Shown: positions 17,605 through 25,131 of the stretch, in pieces
Position numbering within the stretch: position 1 is the stretch's first letter
Layout of the letters: every line of letters begins with the position of its first letter
Assembly: GCA_023411815.1 (NCBI GenBank)
Contig: JAEYOJ010000108.1
Span: forward strand, 1 to 64,000
Origin: Pseudomonadota bacterium
GTDB lineage: Bacteria; Desulfobacterota; Desulfovibrionia; Desulfovibrionales; Desulfovibrionaceae
Length of the DNA: 64,000 bases
Direction of reading: 5' to 3'
The notes under the pieces: model-generated
Databases searched by the model: none
Seen by the model: the letters and a program-made list of their open reading frames with translations, nothing else
Told to the model about the DNA's origin: nothing
Position numbers and translations under genes: made by a program

Positions 17605-18342
17605 CTGGGCCCTTTCGGCCAATAGGGAAACATCGCCTCCTGCGGCGATGTTGAGGTGGGAACGGAACAGGCGCACGGCCTCCTGGGCGTAGGGGTTGGC
17701 CTCGAACAGGGCCTCGAACAGCCCGGCGTCCTCGGTCAGCATCTTGCGGGCCGACTCCAGCCGCCGCCGGAATGACGGCGTGACGAAGCGCTCGATGTCA
17801 GGCAGGCCCGCGGTGGCCGAGAGGTAGGCTGTGTTGGTCACGAAATTGAGTCCTTGGATGAAGGCCATGGCCCGGTCATGTTCCTGGGCCGTCGTTCGAA
17901 ACGTACTGAACCCGATGCGCTTCAGCAAGACTTCCACCGCTTGCAGGGCCGCGTCGTCCCTGCCGGGGGTCACCGCCACGATCCGCTCGCTTTCGGGCGG
18001 CTGAGGTCCGAACAGCGGGTGGGTGCCCACCACCGGGCCGTCCCAAGCCGCGAGCATGCTCTCCACCGGGCCGACCTTGACCGAGCACAGGTCGGCCAGG
18101 ATATGCCCCCGGGCCAGGTTCGGCTTCACCTGGCGCAGCACGTCGGTCATGGCCTGGATGGGCACGGCCAGCAGCACCAGTTCGGCAGATCGCACGGACT
18201 GCGCCAGGGCCGCATCTTCCAGGGGTTTGTCCAGTTGATGGACCGCCAGCCCCTGTTCCAGGCACAAATTTGTAAACAGCCGGCCCATCTGGCCTCGAGC
18301 GCCGATAACAGCCACGCTCTGGATGGCGCGCTCGCCGGTCAT
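17566..18342 (-). CDS. tyrA: Prephenate dehydrogenase (TyrA) with a C-terminal WWW motif
   Basis: NAD(P)-dependent conversion of prephenate to hydroxyphenylpyruvate for tyrosine; 258 residues. The N-terminal Rossmann motif is VAVIGARGQMGRLF; VGTHPLFGP and QEHDRAMAFIQGLNF are family signatures with the catalytic His. No chorismate mutase or ACT domain is attached. The ATG at 18342 lies 2 bases past the aroA stop codon. The last 18 residues read LAERAQWWWRDDKQRGGA; their triple Trp and the following GC-rich codons form the leader part of the trpE attenuator, so this C-terminus appears to be under dual selection. Confidence 0.93.
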   Translation of the reverse strand: MTGERAIQSVAVIGARGQMGRLFTNLCLEQGLAVHQLDKPLEDAALAQSVRSAELVLLAVPIQAMTDVLRQVKPNLARGHILADLCSVKVGPVESMLAAWDGPVVGTHPLFGPQPPESERIVAVTPGRDDAALQAVEVLLKRIGFSTFRTTAQEHDRAMAFIQGLNFVTNTAYLSATAGLPDIERFVTPSFRRRLESARKMLTEDAGLFEALFEANPYAQEAVRLFRSHLNIAAGGDVSLLAERAQWWWRDDKQRGGA

Positions 18343-18344
18343 GC

Positions 18345-19667
18345 TCAAGCCCCCTGGCCGATCTTGGCCCATTCATCGAAGAAGCCCGGGAACGACTTGG
18401 CCACACAGCGCGGGTCGTCCAGGCGCACCTCCACCCCGCCCAGGCTTAGCAGCGTAAAGCTCATGGCCATGCGGTGGTCCGAGTGGGTGGCGAAGTCAAC
18501 GCTCTTGCCTGACGGCAGCGCACCCGGCGCAATGTGCAGGCCGTCCGGCAGCACCTCCACCTGCGAGCCGACGGCGCGGATGGCCCCGGCCACGGCTTCC
18601 AGGCGGTCGGACTCCTTGATGCGCAGGTGGGCCACGTTGCGGATGGTCGTCTCGCCTTTGGCGAACAAGGCGACCATGGCCACCGTGGGCACCAGGTCCG
18701 GGCATTGGCCCATGTCAACGTCGATGCCGCGAAGCTCGCCGGGCGACACGCTGACCGCCCCGACGGAATCCCATATAACCGAAGCTCCGAAATTTTGCAA
18801 AATGCGTAAAATGGCCCGGTCGCCCTGCACCGAGTCGCGGCGCAGCCCGGTCATGGCCACGGGGCGGGCAATCGCGCCCGCGCCCAGAAAATAAGATGCG
18901 TTTGACCAGTCGCCCTCCACGGCATAATCGCGCGGCGTATAGCGCGAGGGCTGCACGTTGAAGCGCACCCTGCCCGGTTCGGCCGCGCGCACCTCGCGCC
19001 ACGGCGTGGCCGCCCACGCGCCGTCCTGGAGCGTTTCGACCGTGAAGGGAATGCCGAAGTCCTCCATGACCTGCAGGCTGAGCGCCACGTAGGGCCAGGA
19101 CACGACCTTGGCTCCGGTAATGGACAGCTGCATGGGCCTGGCGGCCAGGGGCGCGGCCAGCAGAAGGCCCGAGAGGTACTGGCTGGATTCCTCCAGGGAC
19201 ACGGCCGCCGGTCCGCCGCGCAGGCCCTCGGTGCGCATGACGAAGGGCAGGTAGCCGACTTTTTCCAGCCATTGGAAGTCCACGCCCTGGGAGTGCAGCT
19301 CCGTGGTCAGCTCGGCCATGGGCCGCTGGTGCATGCGGCCCGCGCCGCGCACTTCGAAAGCTCCCCGGCCTGCGGCGGCGATGGCCGTGAGCAGGCGGCA
19401 GGTGGTGCCGGACTCGCCCACGTCCAGCAGCACGGGCTTATCCGCGTCGCCTTGCGGCCCGTCGGCCATGCCGCGTACGCGCACGTCGCCGCCGTCGCGC
19501 GTAAAAGTCGCGCCCATGGCCTGCAGGCAGGGCAGGGTCGCGCCGGTTGTGTCGTTGCTGACCAGCACGCCCGTCAGCTCGGATTCGCCGGGAGCCAGGG
19601 CCGCGGCGATGAGCGCGCGGTGGGACACGGACTTGGAGGCCGGGGCGGAAATGGTTACGGGCTGCAT
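18345..19667 (-). CDS. aroA: 3-phosphoshikimate 1-carboxyvinyltransferase (EPSP synthase)
   Basis: Sixth shikimate-pathway step; 440 residues. The family motifs are visible: SAPASKSVSHRALI at the N-terminus, LDVGESGTTCRLLTA near residue 80, GAGRMHQRPM, and in the C-terminal half VAHLRIKESDRL and HSDHRMAMSF. The start at ATG 19667 has GGGAG upstream and lies 2 bases after the pheA stop codon. Confidence 0.96.
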   Translation of the reverse strand: MQPVTISAPASKSVSHRALIAAALAPGESELTGVLVSNDTTGATLPCLQAMGATFTRDGGDVRVRGMADGPQGDADKPVLLDVGESGTTCRLLTAIAAAGRGAFEVRGAGRMHQRPMAELTTELHSQGVDFQWLEKVGYLPFVMRTEGLRGGPAAVSLEESSQYLSGLLLAAPLAARPMQLSITGAKVVSWPYVALSLQVMEDFGIPFTVETLQDGAWAATPWREVRAAEPGRVRFNVQPSRYTPRDYAVEGDWSNASYFLGAGAIARPVAMTGLRRDSVQGDRAILRILQNFGASVIWDSVGAVSVSPGELRGIDVDMGQCPDLVPTVAMVALFAKGETTIRNVAHLRIKESDRLEAVAGAIRAVGSQVEVLPDGLHIAPGALPSGKSVDFATHSDHRMAMSFTLLSLGGVEVRLDDPRCVAKSFPGFFDEWAKIGQGA

Positions 19668-19669
19668 GG

Positions 19670-20917
19670 CTACTCCCTGTTCAGGTCGAGCTTGGGGCCG
19701 GACGGGTAGCTGCCGAGAAGGCGCAAGGTATGGCAGCGCTCGCGCAGCAGGGCCAGGGCCTTCTTGTTGTCCTCGGCGTACAGGTCGCACTCCAGGTCCG
19801 CGAAGAACACGTACTTCCACTTCTCGCTCTTGAGCGGCCGGGACTCCAGCTTGCTCATGTTGATGCCCGCCTCGGCCAGGGCGGCCAGCACGGCGGCCAA
19901 TGCGCCGGGCTTGTCCGGCGTGGTGAACAGTATGGAGGTCTTGTCCGGCTGCCCGTCGGCCAGGCGCGAGGCGGCGATGATGCAGAAGCGCGTCCAGTTG
20001 TCCGGCGCGTCCTCTATGCCCGAGGCGAGCACGGACAAGCCGTGCATCTCGGCCAGGCGGCTCTGGCCCACGGCGGCCGCGCCCGGCTTGTCCACCACGG
20101 TGCGCGCCGCGGCGGCCGTGCTCTCCAAGGGGATGAGCGCGGCGTTGGGCAGGTTGGCGTGCAGCCATTGGGCGCACTGGGCCAGGGGCTGCGGGTGCGA
20201 GTAGACCACGCTCACGTCATCCAGGCGCATGGCCTTGGACAGCAGGGAGTGGCGGATGCGGCAAAAAAGCTCGGCCTGGATGAACACGTCATAACGATGA
20301 AACAGATCCAGGCTCTGGCCCACGGAGCCTTCCAGGGAATTCTCCAGGGGGATGACGCCCAGTTCGGCCTCGCCGCGCGACACGGCGGCGAAGATGGCCT
20401 CGAAGTTGGCCTTGGGCAGGTACTCCACGCTGTGGCCCAGGTACTCCATGGCCGCCAGGTGCGAGAAGGTGCCCTCGGGTCCGAGGTAGACGATCTTCTG
20501 CGGCCGCTGCAGGGCCCGCGAGGAGGACATGATCTCGCGGTAGATGGCCTTCAGGTGCTCGTTGGGCAGGGGGCCGGGGTTGATGGCCGTGAGCCGGTCC
20601 AGCAGCTTCTTCTCGCGCGCGGGCTTGAAGACCGGGTCGCCCGAGCCGGCCTTGAGCCGCCCCACGCGCTTGCTGATCCTGGCCCGCTTGTTGAGCAGAG
20701 CCACGATCTCCTCGTCCACCCAGTCGATCTCGCGGCGCACGGCGGCCAGAAACTTGTGGTCCGCGTTCCGGCCCTGAGCCTGGGGCTGCTGTTCGGCGGG
20801 AACGGCGGTTTCGGCTTGCGCTTGGGCCTGCTCGTTCGCGGCGGGTTTGACGGATCTTCCGGCTTTGTCGGCCTTGGCGGACTTGGCTGGGATATCCGGA
20901 GTCTCGGGCATTTCCAT
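19670..20917 (-). CDS. pheA: Bifunctional chorismate mutase/prephenate dehydratase
   Basis: Makes phenylpyruvate for phenylalanine; 415 residues. Residues 1-52 are an unusual Ala/Gln-rich extension without predicted fold. Then follow an AroQ-type chorismate mutase helix bundle (VRREIDWVDEEIVALLNKRARIS), the prephenate dehydratase domain (YLGPEGTFSHLAA, VIPLENSLEGSV, and NWTRFCII with the catalytic Thr-Arg-Phe) and a C-terminal ACT domain (ALAEAGINMSKLESRPLK) that should bind Phe for feedback inhibition. It lies between the archaeal-type DHQ synthase and aroA in the operon. Confidence 0.95.
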   Translation of the reverse strand: MEMPETPDIPAKSAKADKAGRSVKPAANEQAQAQAETAVPAEQQPQAQGRNADHKFLAAVRREIDWVDEEIVALLNKRARISKRVGRLKAGSGDPVFKPAREKKLLDRLTAINPGPLPNEHLKAIYREIMSSSRALQRPQKIVYLGPEGTFSHLAAMEYLGHSVEYLPKANFEAIFAAVSRGEAELGVIPLENSLEGSVGQSLDLFHRYDVFIQAELFCRIRHSLLSKAMRLDDVSVVYSHPQPLAQCAQWLHANLPNAALIPLESTAAAARTVVDKPGAAAVGQSRLAEMHGLSVLASGIEDAPDNWTRFCIIAASRLADGQPDKTSILFTTPDKPGALAAVLAALAEAGINMSKLESRPLKSEKWKYVFFADLECDLYAEDNKKALALLRERCHTLRLLGSYPSGPKLDLNRE

Positions 20918-20930
20918 GGCTGGGCTTCCC

Positions 20931-21914
20931 CTAGGCTTCCTTGATGTCTTCCGTGATGCGCATGCCGAAATGGCGGCCGGCCGTGTCCAGGCGGGCCAGG
21001 ATCTCGTCGCCCTCGCGCAGGCTGACCACGCTCACGGGCTCGCCGTTCGGCCGGGTCAGGCGGATGGTCTCGGCGTTCTGCAGGAACACGGCCCCTTCGC
21101 GGGTCCCCTCGGGAGTCTCCACCTTGGCCCGCACCAGCAGCATGGGCCGCACCTCGACCTTGACCCGTCCGATGGTGGCCAGGGAGGTCCGGCCGTCGTG
21201 GCCCACCACGAGCACCTCGTCGCCGGCGGACAGCTCCTGCAAATAGTTGGTGCGGTCGCCGGGCATGACCGCGTAGGCGTGCACTGCCCCGGCGTTGACC
21301 CGGAAGGGCCGCGCGGCCACGTACGGGTTGTTCTCGGTCTCGGCGTGCACCAGAAAGGTGAAGGCGCTCGAATTGCCCACGAGCATGCCCTGGCCCTTGC
21401 GCAGCATGGACAGCGTGTCCACGCACACGCGGTGGCCCAGTCCCACGGGGCGGACCTCCGTGACCACGGCCCGCGACAGCTCGTACACGCCCTGGGACAG
21501 CTTGACCTCGGCCACGATGCTCTTCAGCTCGGCCGCGGCCTGGGGCAGCACCAGCAGCCAGTCCACGCCGCGCTCCAGGATGCCGGCGGCCAGGCGGGCC
21601 TGATCCAGGGAAGCCACTTCCACGCCCAGGTTTTCGGCCTGGGCCAGGATGTTCTCCACCGGGATGATCTCCCAGCCGGCGCGCAGCACGACCTTGCCGC
21701 CGGAACGCAGGCAGGCCACGGCGTGCTCCTCGTCTGACTTGGACTCCAGGCAGACGGTGGTGAGCGAGCTGGCCGGCAGGACCTCGGTGCGCCCGAGCCG
21801 GCGCACGGACTCCACGCGCTCGTCCTCCACGATCAGGCCGTCCACGCCCGACTCCAGGGCCAGGGTGACGAGGTTCTTGTCGAAGGGCACTGCGTACAAA
21901 TAGATCTTCTGCAT
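20931..21914 (-). CDS. 3-dehydroquinate synthase II (archaeal type)
   Basis: Second step of the alternative route to dehydroquinate found in methanogens (MJ1249 type), where an aminodideoxyheptulosonate is oxidatively deaminated and cyclised with NAD. 327 residues from the ATG at 21914 (MQKIYLYAVP). Family-like segments include VSLREGDEILARLDTAGRH, VGNSSAFTFLVHAET and VRPMLLVRAKVE. It follows its partner enzyme gene by 5 bases. Its presence implies that this organism does not use DAHP synthase plus AroB as the sole entry to the pathway. The assignment rests on recalled Desulfovibrio and archaeal homologues. Confidence 0.88.
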   Translation of the reverse strand: MQKIYLYAVPFDKNLVTLALESGVDGLIVEDERVESVRRLGRTEVLPASSLTTVCLESKSDEEHAVACLRSGGKVVLRAGWEIIPVENILAQAENLGVEVASLDQARLAAGILERGVDWLLVLPQAAAELKSIVAEVKLSQGVYELSRAVVTEVRPVGLGHRVCVDTLSMLRKGQGMLVGNSSAFTFLVHAETENNPYVAARPFRVNAGAVHAYAVMPGDRTNYLQELSAGDEVLVVGHDGRTSLATIGRVKVEVRPMLLVRAKVETPEGTREGAVFLQNAETIRLTRPNGEPVSVVSLREGDEILARLDTAGRHFGMRITEDIKEA

Positions 21915-21919
21915 GGAGA

Positions 21920-22747
21920 TCAGCTCGCCTTTTGGGTGTTGTTCAGGAAATCCATGGCCTCGTCCACTTCCCAATCCTCGTGCACCACGCCCCTGAGCGC
22001 GGCCACCAGCCTGCGCGGGTCACTGGCCTGGAAGATGTTGCGCCCGATGGATAGGCCATGGCCTCCGGCCAGCACGGAATCGTGAACCATCTGGACGATG
22101 TCGCGCGTGTTGTCCATCCTCTCGCCTCCGGCGATGACCACGGGCACGCAGCAGGCCTCGGTGACCTCGGCGAAGGAGTCGGGATTGCCTGTGTAGCAAA
22201 CCTTGACCACGTCCGCGCCCAGCTCCACGCCCACGCGGGCGCAATGCTTCACGACATCCTTGTCATATTGGTTCGGGACCTTGGGGCCGCGGGCGTAGAC
22301 CATGGCCAGCACCGGGATGCCCCACTGGGCGGCGGTGGAGGTCACCTGGCCGAAATCGCACAGCATGCGCGCCTCGGTCTCATCGCCAAGGTTCACGTGC
22401 ACGGACACGCAGTCCGCGCCGAGGCGGATAGCGTCTTCCACGGTGCCCACGAGGGTCTTTGCGTTGGGGAAGGGAGAGAGGCTGGTGGAGGCGGAGAGGT
22501 GTACGATGAGGCCGATGTCCTTGCCTGATCCGCGATGGCCGCAGCGGATCAGGCCCTTATGCATGAGCACCGCGTTGGCCCCGCCCTCGACGATCTGGTT
22601 CACGGTTTCGCGCAGGTCCACCAGGCCGGCGATGGGGCCCACGGACACGCCGTGGTCCAGGGGCACGATGATCGTGTGCTCGGTATTGCGATCGAAAATG
22701 CGTTCGAGGCGGATGGCTTTTCCGATGTTGTTGCTGCTGGCTAGCAT
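21920..22747 (-). CDS. 2-amino-3,7-dideoxy-D-threo-hept-6-ulosonate synthase (ADTH synthase)
   Basis: Transaldolase-like class I aldolase that joins aspartate semialdehyde to a hexose-derived phosphate, the first committed step of the archaeal-type dehydroquinate route (MJ0400 type). 275 residues with an FBA-IA/DhnA fold: DHGVSVGPIAGL near the N-terminus, VLMHKGLIR, VYARGPKVPNQYDKDVVKH, the Schiff-base lysine expected in DVVKVCYTG, and VVIAGGERMDN. The start at ATG 22747 follows AAGGAGCC. It is the first structural gene of the aromatic super-operon and lies directly downstream of the leader peptide and terminator. Confidence 0.88.
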   Translation of the reverse strand: MLASSNNIGKAIRLERIFDRNTEHTIIVPLDHGVSVGPIAGLVDLRETVNQIVEGGANAVLMHKGLIRCGHRGSGKDIGLIVHLSASTSLSPFPNAKTLVGTVEDAIRLGADCVSVHVNLGDETEARMLCDFGQVTSTAAQWGIPVLAMVYARGPKVPNQYDKDVVKHCARVGVELGADVVKVCYTGNPDSFAEVTEACCVPVVIAGGERMDNTRDIVQMVHDSVLAGGHGLSIGRNIFQASDPRRLVAALRGVVHEDWEVDEAMDFLNNTQKAS

Positions 22748-22790
22748 GTGCGGCTCCTTGCCCCGACCCGGCATCGCCCGCGCACCCCTG

Positions 22791-22830
22791 AAAACAAACA
22801 GGGGCCGCCGGCTTTCGCCTGCGGCCCCTG
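22791..22830 (-). terminator. Attenuator terminator in front of the aromatic super-operon
   Basis: Minus strand: CAGGGGCCGC, one mismatch, a GGC stem with GAAA loop, then the complementary arm and TTTGTTTTC. Thirteen base pairs with one mismatch. It lies between the leader peptide stop codon (22856) and the ADTH synthase start (22747). Its 5' arm (22817-22826) can pair instead with 22886-22895 inside the leader coding region (10 bp, two G-U), which would be the antiterminator. That upstream segment can also fold on itself (22883-22898). Confidence 0.85.
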
Positions 22831-22855
22831 GGGATGTTCGGTGTTTTCTTCGCTT

Positions 22856-22969
22856 CTACTTGAGAACCAAACCGCTCCCGCTGCAGACCACAGGCTGCTC
22901 CCTAAACCAATAATAATACCAAAAGCTAAAGGATAGGGTGGCGAAAGCCAGGGGCTGCACGGTCTTCAT
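22856..22969 (-). CDS. Aromatic amino-acid leader peptide (37 residues) with FSFWYYYWF run
   Basis: Short gene starting MKTVQPLAF. Residues 14-22 are F-S-F-W-Y-Y-Y-W-F (22904-22930), followed by REQPVVCSGSG and a TAG stop. Eight aromatic codons out of nine is the hallmark of an attenuation leader peptide, here covering all three aromatic amino acids. The antiterminator segment 22886-22895 begins 8 bases after the last aromatic codon. The start codon has no good Shine-Dalgarno at normal spacing. A promoter-like -35/-10 pair places transcription initiation close to the ATG, so the mRNA may be leaderless; an in-frame TTG at 22978 with GGGAG upstream is the alternative start. Confidence 0.85.
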   Translation of the reverse strand: MKTVQPLAFATLSFSFWYYYWFREQPVVCSGSGLVLK

Positions 22970-22976
22970 GCGAGGC

Positions 22977-23006
22977 AATATGCTCCCGCCCCTGACGTCA
23001 TGTCAA
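22977..23006 (-). promoter_or_regulatory. Promoter candidate of the aromatic super-operon
   Basis: Minus-strand TTGACA (23001-23006), an 18-base spacer and CATATT (22977-22982). Initiation about 7 bases after the -10 would fall at the leader peptide ATG. TGACGTCA, a perfect 8-base palindrome, occupies 22993-23000 within the spacer. Confidence 0.5.
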
Positions 23007-23041
23007 CGGTTTTCTTAGACACGAATGCGGCTGAGCGGATG

Positions 23042-23058
23042 TTGACATTTATGTTCAA
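23042..23058. promoter_or_regulatory. Imperfect inverted repeat TTGACAT-TT-ATGTTCAA, possible operator
   Basis: Lies between the divergent aromatic operon promoter and the amtB sigma-54 promoter, about 40 bases upstream of the former. Seven of eight arm positions pair. No family assignment. Confidence 0.25.
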
Positions 23059-23232
23059 ACAATTTTGCACGCCAGCCCATGCTGACTTTAATTTCACAAA
23101 TAGGTAATCTTAGACTGTATACGCGTTTTAAAAAGAGGAATTAATTACATTAATGTCTACTAAGTAGCGTACGAACCCTGAAGACCGCGTCCTTCTTCGC
23201 AATTAATAATTTATTTCAGTAAGTTATATACA

Positions 23233-23248
23233 TGGCCCGGCCTTTGCT
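23233..23248 (+). promoter_or_regulatory. Sigma-54 (RpoN) promoter of amtB-glnK
   Basis: TGGCCCGGCCTTTGCT matches the -24/-12 consensus TGGCACG-N4-TTGCW with the GG and GC at correct spacing, about 60 bases before the amtB start codon. Nitrogen-dependent activation by an NtrC-like protein is expected from established knowledge of amtB-glnK; I do not see a convincing NtrC site. Confidence 0.85.
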
Positions 23249-23308
23249 CAAGGCGGGATGTCGGGGGGAACGTTCTTTCGACACCCATTCCCTGTAAGGA
23301 GGTCGCAT

Positions 23309-24685
23309 ATGGGTTTCCTGTTCAATAACGGCAGAGGCATTGGCCGCACCGCCGTTGCGGCCGCAGCGCTCTCGGCGCTGCTTCTGGCGCCGGGGCTCGC
23401 CCTGGCGCAGGAGGAGGCGGTTGAGTATTTGACCCAGGGCAACGCCAACATCCTGTGGACGCTCATCGCCGCCATGCTTGTGATGCTCATGCAGGCCGGA
23501 TTCGCCTGCGTCGAGACCGGCTTCACCCGCGCCAAGAACGCGGGCAACATCTGCATGAAGAACGCCCTGGATTTCGGCGTGGGCCAGATCATCTTCTTCC
23601 TGTTCGGCTTCGCGCTCATGTTCGGCACCGACCTGGGCGGCTTCATCGGCACCGACCAGTTCGCCCTGAGCCTCGGCCCGGTCATCGGGCAGGACGGCTT
23701 CGACGGCTTCTACTACACCTTCTGGTTCTTCCAGTCCGTGTTCGCCGCCACCGCCGCGACCATCGTTTCCGGCGCCGTGGCCGAGCGCATGAAGTTCGGC
23801 TCCTACGTGATCATTTCCGTCGTCGTCACCGGCCTCATCTATCCCATCTCCGGCCACTGGGCCTGGGGCGGCCTGAACGGCGACGCATCGGCCGGCTGGC
23901 TTGAAGGCCTCGGCTTCATAGACTTCGCCGGCTCCACCGTGGTGCACTCCGTGGGCGGCTGGATCGGACTGGCGGGCGCCATGGTCCTCGGCCCCCGCGT
24001 GGGCAAGTACACCACCGACGGCAAGCCCAGGGCCATTCCGGGCCACAACATTCCGCTGGCCACGCTCGGCGTGTTCCTGCTCTGGTTCGGCTGGTTCGGC
24101 TTCAACCCCGGCTCCACCACCACCGCCGACGACACCATCGGCCTGATCGCCGTGAACACCTCCCTGGCCGCCTGCGCCGGCGTGGTCGCGGCCATGATCA
24201 CCTCCTGGATGCGCTTCGGCAAGCCCGACATCTCCATGAGCCTCAACGGCGCGTTGGCCGGCCTCGTGGCCATCACCGCGCCCTGCTTCACGGTCTCTCC
24301 CGTCAGCTCGATCGTCATCGGCCTCGTGGCCGGCGCCCTGGTCGTTCTGTCCGTCGAGTTCCTGGATAAGGTGCTCAAGATCGACGACCCCGTGGGCGCG
24401 GTCTCCGTGCACGGCGTATGCGGAGCCTGGGGCACCGTCGCCGCCGGCCTGTTCTCCACGGACGTGGGCCTGTTCATGGGCGGCGGTTTCGGCCAGACCC
24501 TGGTGCAGCTCCTGGGCGTGGGCGTGGTCTTCGTGTGGGCCTTCGGCGCCGGTTTCATCCTCTTCAGCCTGGTCAAGGCCCTGGTCGGCGTGCGCGTGTC
24601 CAAGGAAGAGGAGGTCAGGGGCCTCGACATCGGCGAGCACGGCTCCGAGGCCTACAACGGCTTCCAGGTCTTCACCACCGAGTAG
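23309..24685 (+). CDS. amtB: Ammonium transporter AmtB
   Basis: Trimeric inner-membrane ammonium channel; 458 residues. The start at ATG 23309 follows AAGGAGG. A signal peptide (residues 1-35, ending in LALAQ) precedes eleven membrane helices. Family signatures: ANILWTLIAAMLVMLMQAGFA, GHWAWGGLNGD, DFAGSTVVHSVGGW with the pore His, and later SVHGVCGAWGTVAAGLF with the second pore His. The soluble tail (SKEEEVRGLDIGEHG) is the P-II docking region. It is coupled to glnK 33 bases downstream and transcribed from a sigma-54 promoter. Confidence 0.97.
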   Translation: MGFLFNNGRGIGRTAVAAAALSALLLAPGLALAQEEAVEYLTQGNANILWTLIAAMLVMLMQAGFACVETGFTRAKNAGNICMKNALDFGVGQIIFFLFGFALMFGTDLGGFIGTDQFALSLGPVIGQDGFDGFYYTFWFFQSVFAATAATIVSGAVAERMKFGSYVIISVVVTGLIYPISGHWAWGGLNGDASAGWLEGLGFIDFAGSTVVHSVGGWIGLAGAMVLGPRVGKYTTDGKPRAIPGHNIPLATLGVFLLWFGWFGFNPGSTTTADDTIGLIAVNTSLAACAGVVAAMITSWMRFGKPDISMSLNGALAGLVAITAPCFTVSPVSSIVIGLVAGALVVLSVEFLDKVLKIDDPVGAVSVHGVCGAWGTVAAGLFSTDVGLFMGGGFGQTLVQLLGVGVVFVWAFGAGFILFSLVKALVGVRVSKEEEVRGLDIGEHGSEAYNGFQVFTTE

Positions 24686-24718
24686 CGCCAGCCTGCAACG
24701 AGAACGCGAGGAAACACA

Positions 24719-25048
24719 ATGAAGCTCATCATCGCATACATCCGGCCCGAACAGCTCAATGCGGTCAAGCAGGCCCTCTACGCCAAGGGCATCTACACCA
24801 TGAGCGTGACCAACATCCTGGGCAGCGGCCGCCAGAAGGGTTTCACCGAAACCTACAGAGGCGTGGTCATCGAGATGAACCTGCTCAAGAAGCTGCGCCT
24901 GGAGATCGGCGTTCCCGCCGACAAGGCCGACATGGTCATGGATACGATCATCGAAAGCGCCCGCACCGGAAAGGAGGGCGACGGCATGATCTTCACCCTG
25001 GACATAGGCAAGGCGGTGCGCATCCGCACCGGCGAAAGCGGCCTGTGA
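24719..25048 (+). CDS. glnK: P-II nitrogen regulatory protein, GlnK-like, lacking Tyr51
   Basis: Trimeric nitrogen sensor that plugs AmtB; 109 residues. It starts MKLIIAYIRPEQL, the T-loop begins SGRQKGFTETYRG, and the C-terminal signature is TGKEGDGMIFTLDI. In E. coli GlnB/GlnK the uridylylated residue is Tyr51 (YRGAEY); the aligned position here is Ile (YRGVVI). Covalent uridylylation by GlnD at that site is therefore impossible, and signalling must rely on ATP/ADP and 2-oxoglutarate binding or on another residue such as Tyr46. The amtB linkage supports the GlnK role. Confidence 0.93.
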   Translation: MKLIIAYIRPEQLNAVKQALYAKGIYTMSVTNILGSGRQKGFTETYRGVVIEMNLLKKLRLEIGVPADKADMVMDTIIESARTGKEGDGMIFTLDIGKAVRIRTGESGL

Positions 25049-25063
25049 TACCTATCGAACCGG

Positions 25064-25086
25064 ACCGGGAGCCTCTGGCTCCCGGT
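25064..25086 (+). terminator. Hairpin downstream of glnK
   Basis: ACCGGGAGCC and GGCTCCCGGT form a perfect 10-bp stem around TCT, 15 bases past the glnK stop codon. There is no real U-run, so it could be a weak terminator or a processing/3'-stabilising stem between glnK and the EAL gene. Confidence 0.55.
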
Positions 25087-25131
25087 CTCCTTCAAGACAC
25101 GAGCAAAGCATAACGCATGAGGAACGGGGCC

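Noticed and set aside
17468..17633. Extension of trpE upstream to an ATG at 17633 behind AGGAGG
   Set aside because: The extra 55 residues are low-complexity, cross the terminator hairpin and are not TrpE-like. The ATG at 17468 has its own good ribosome site. The AGGAGG is part of the tyrA coding sequence.
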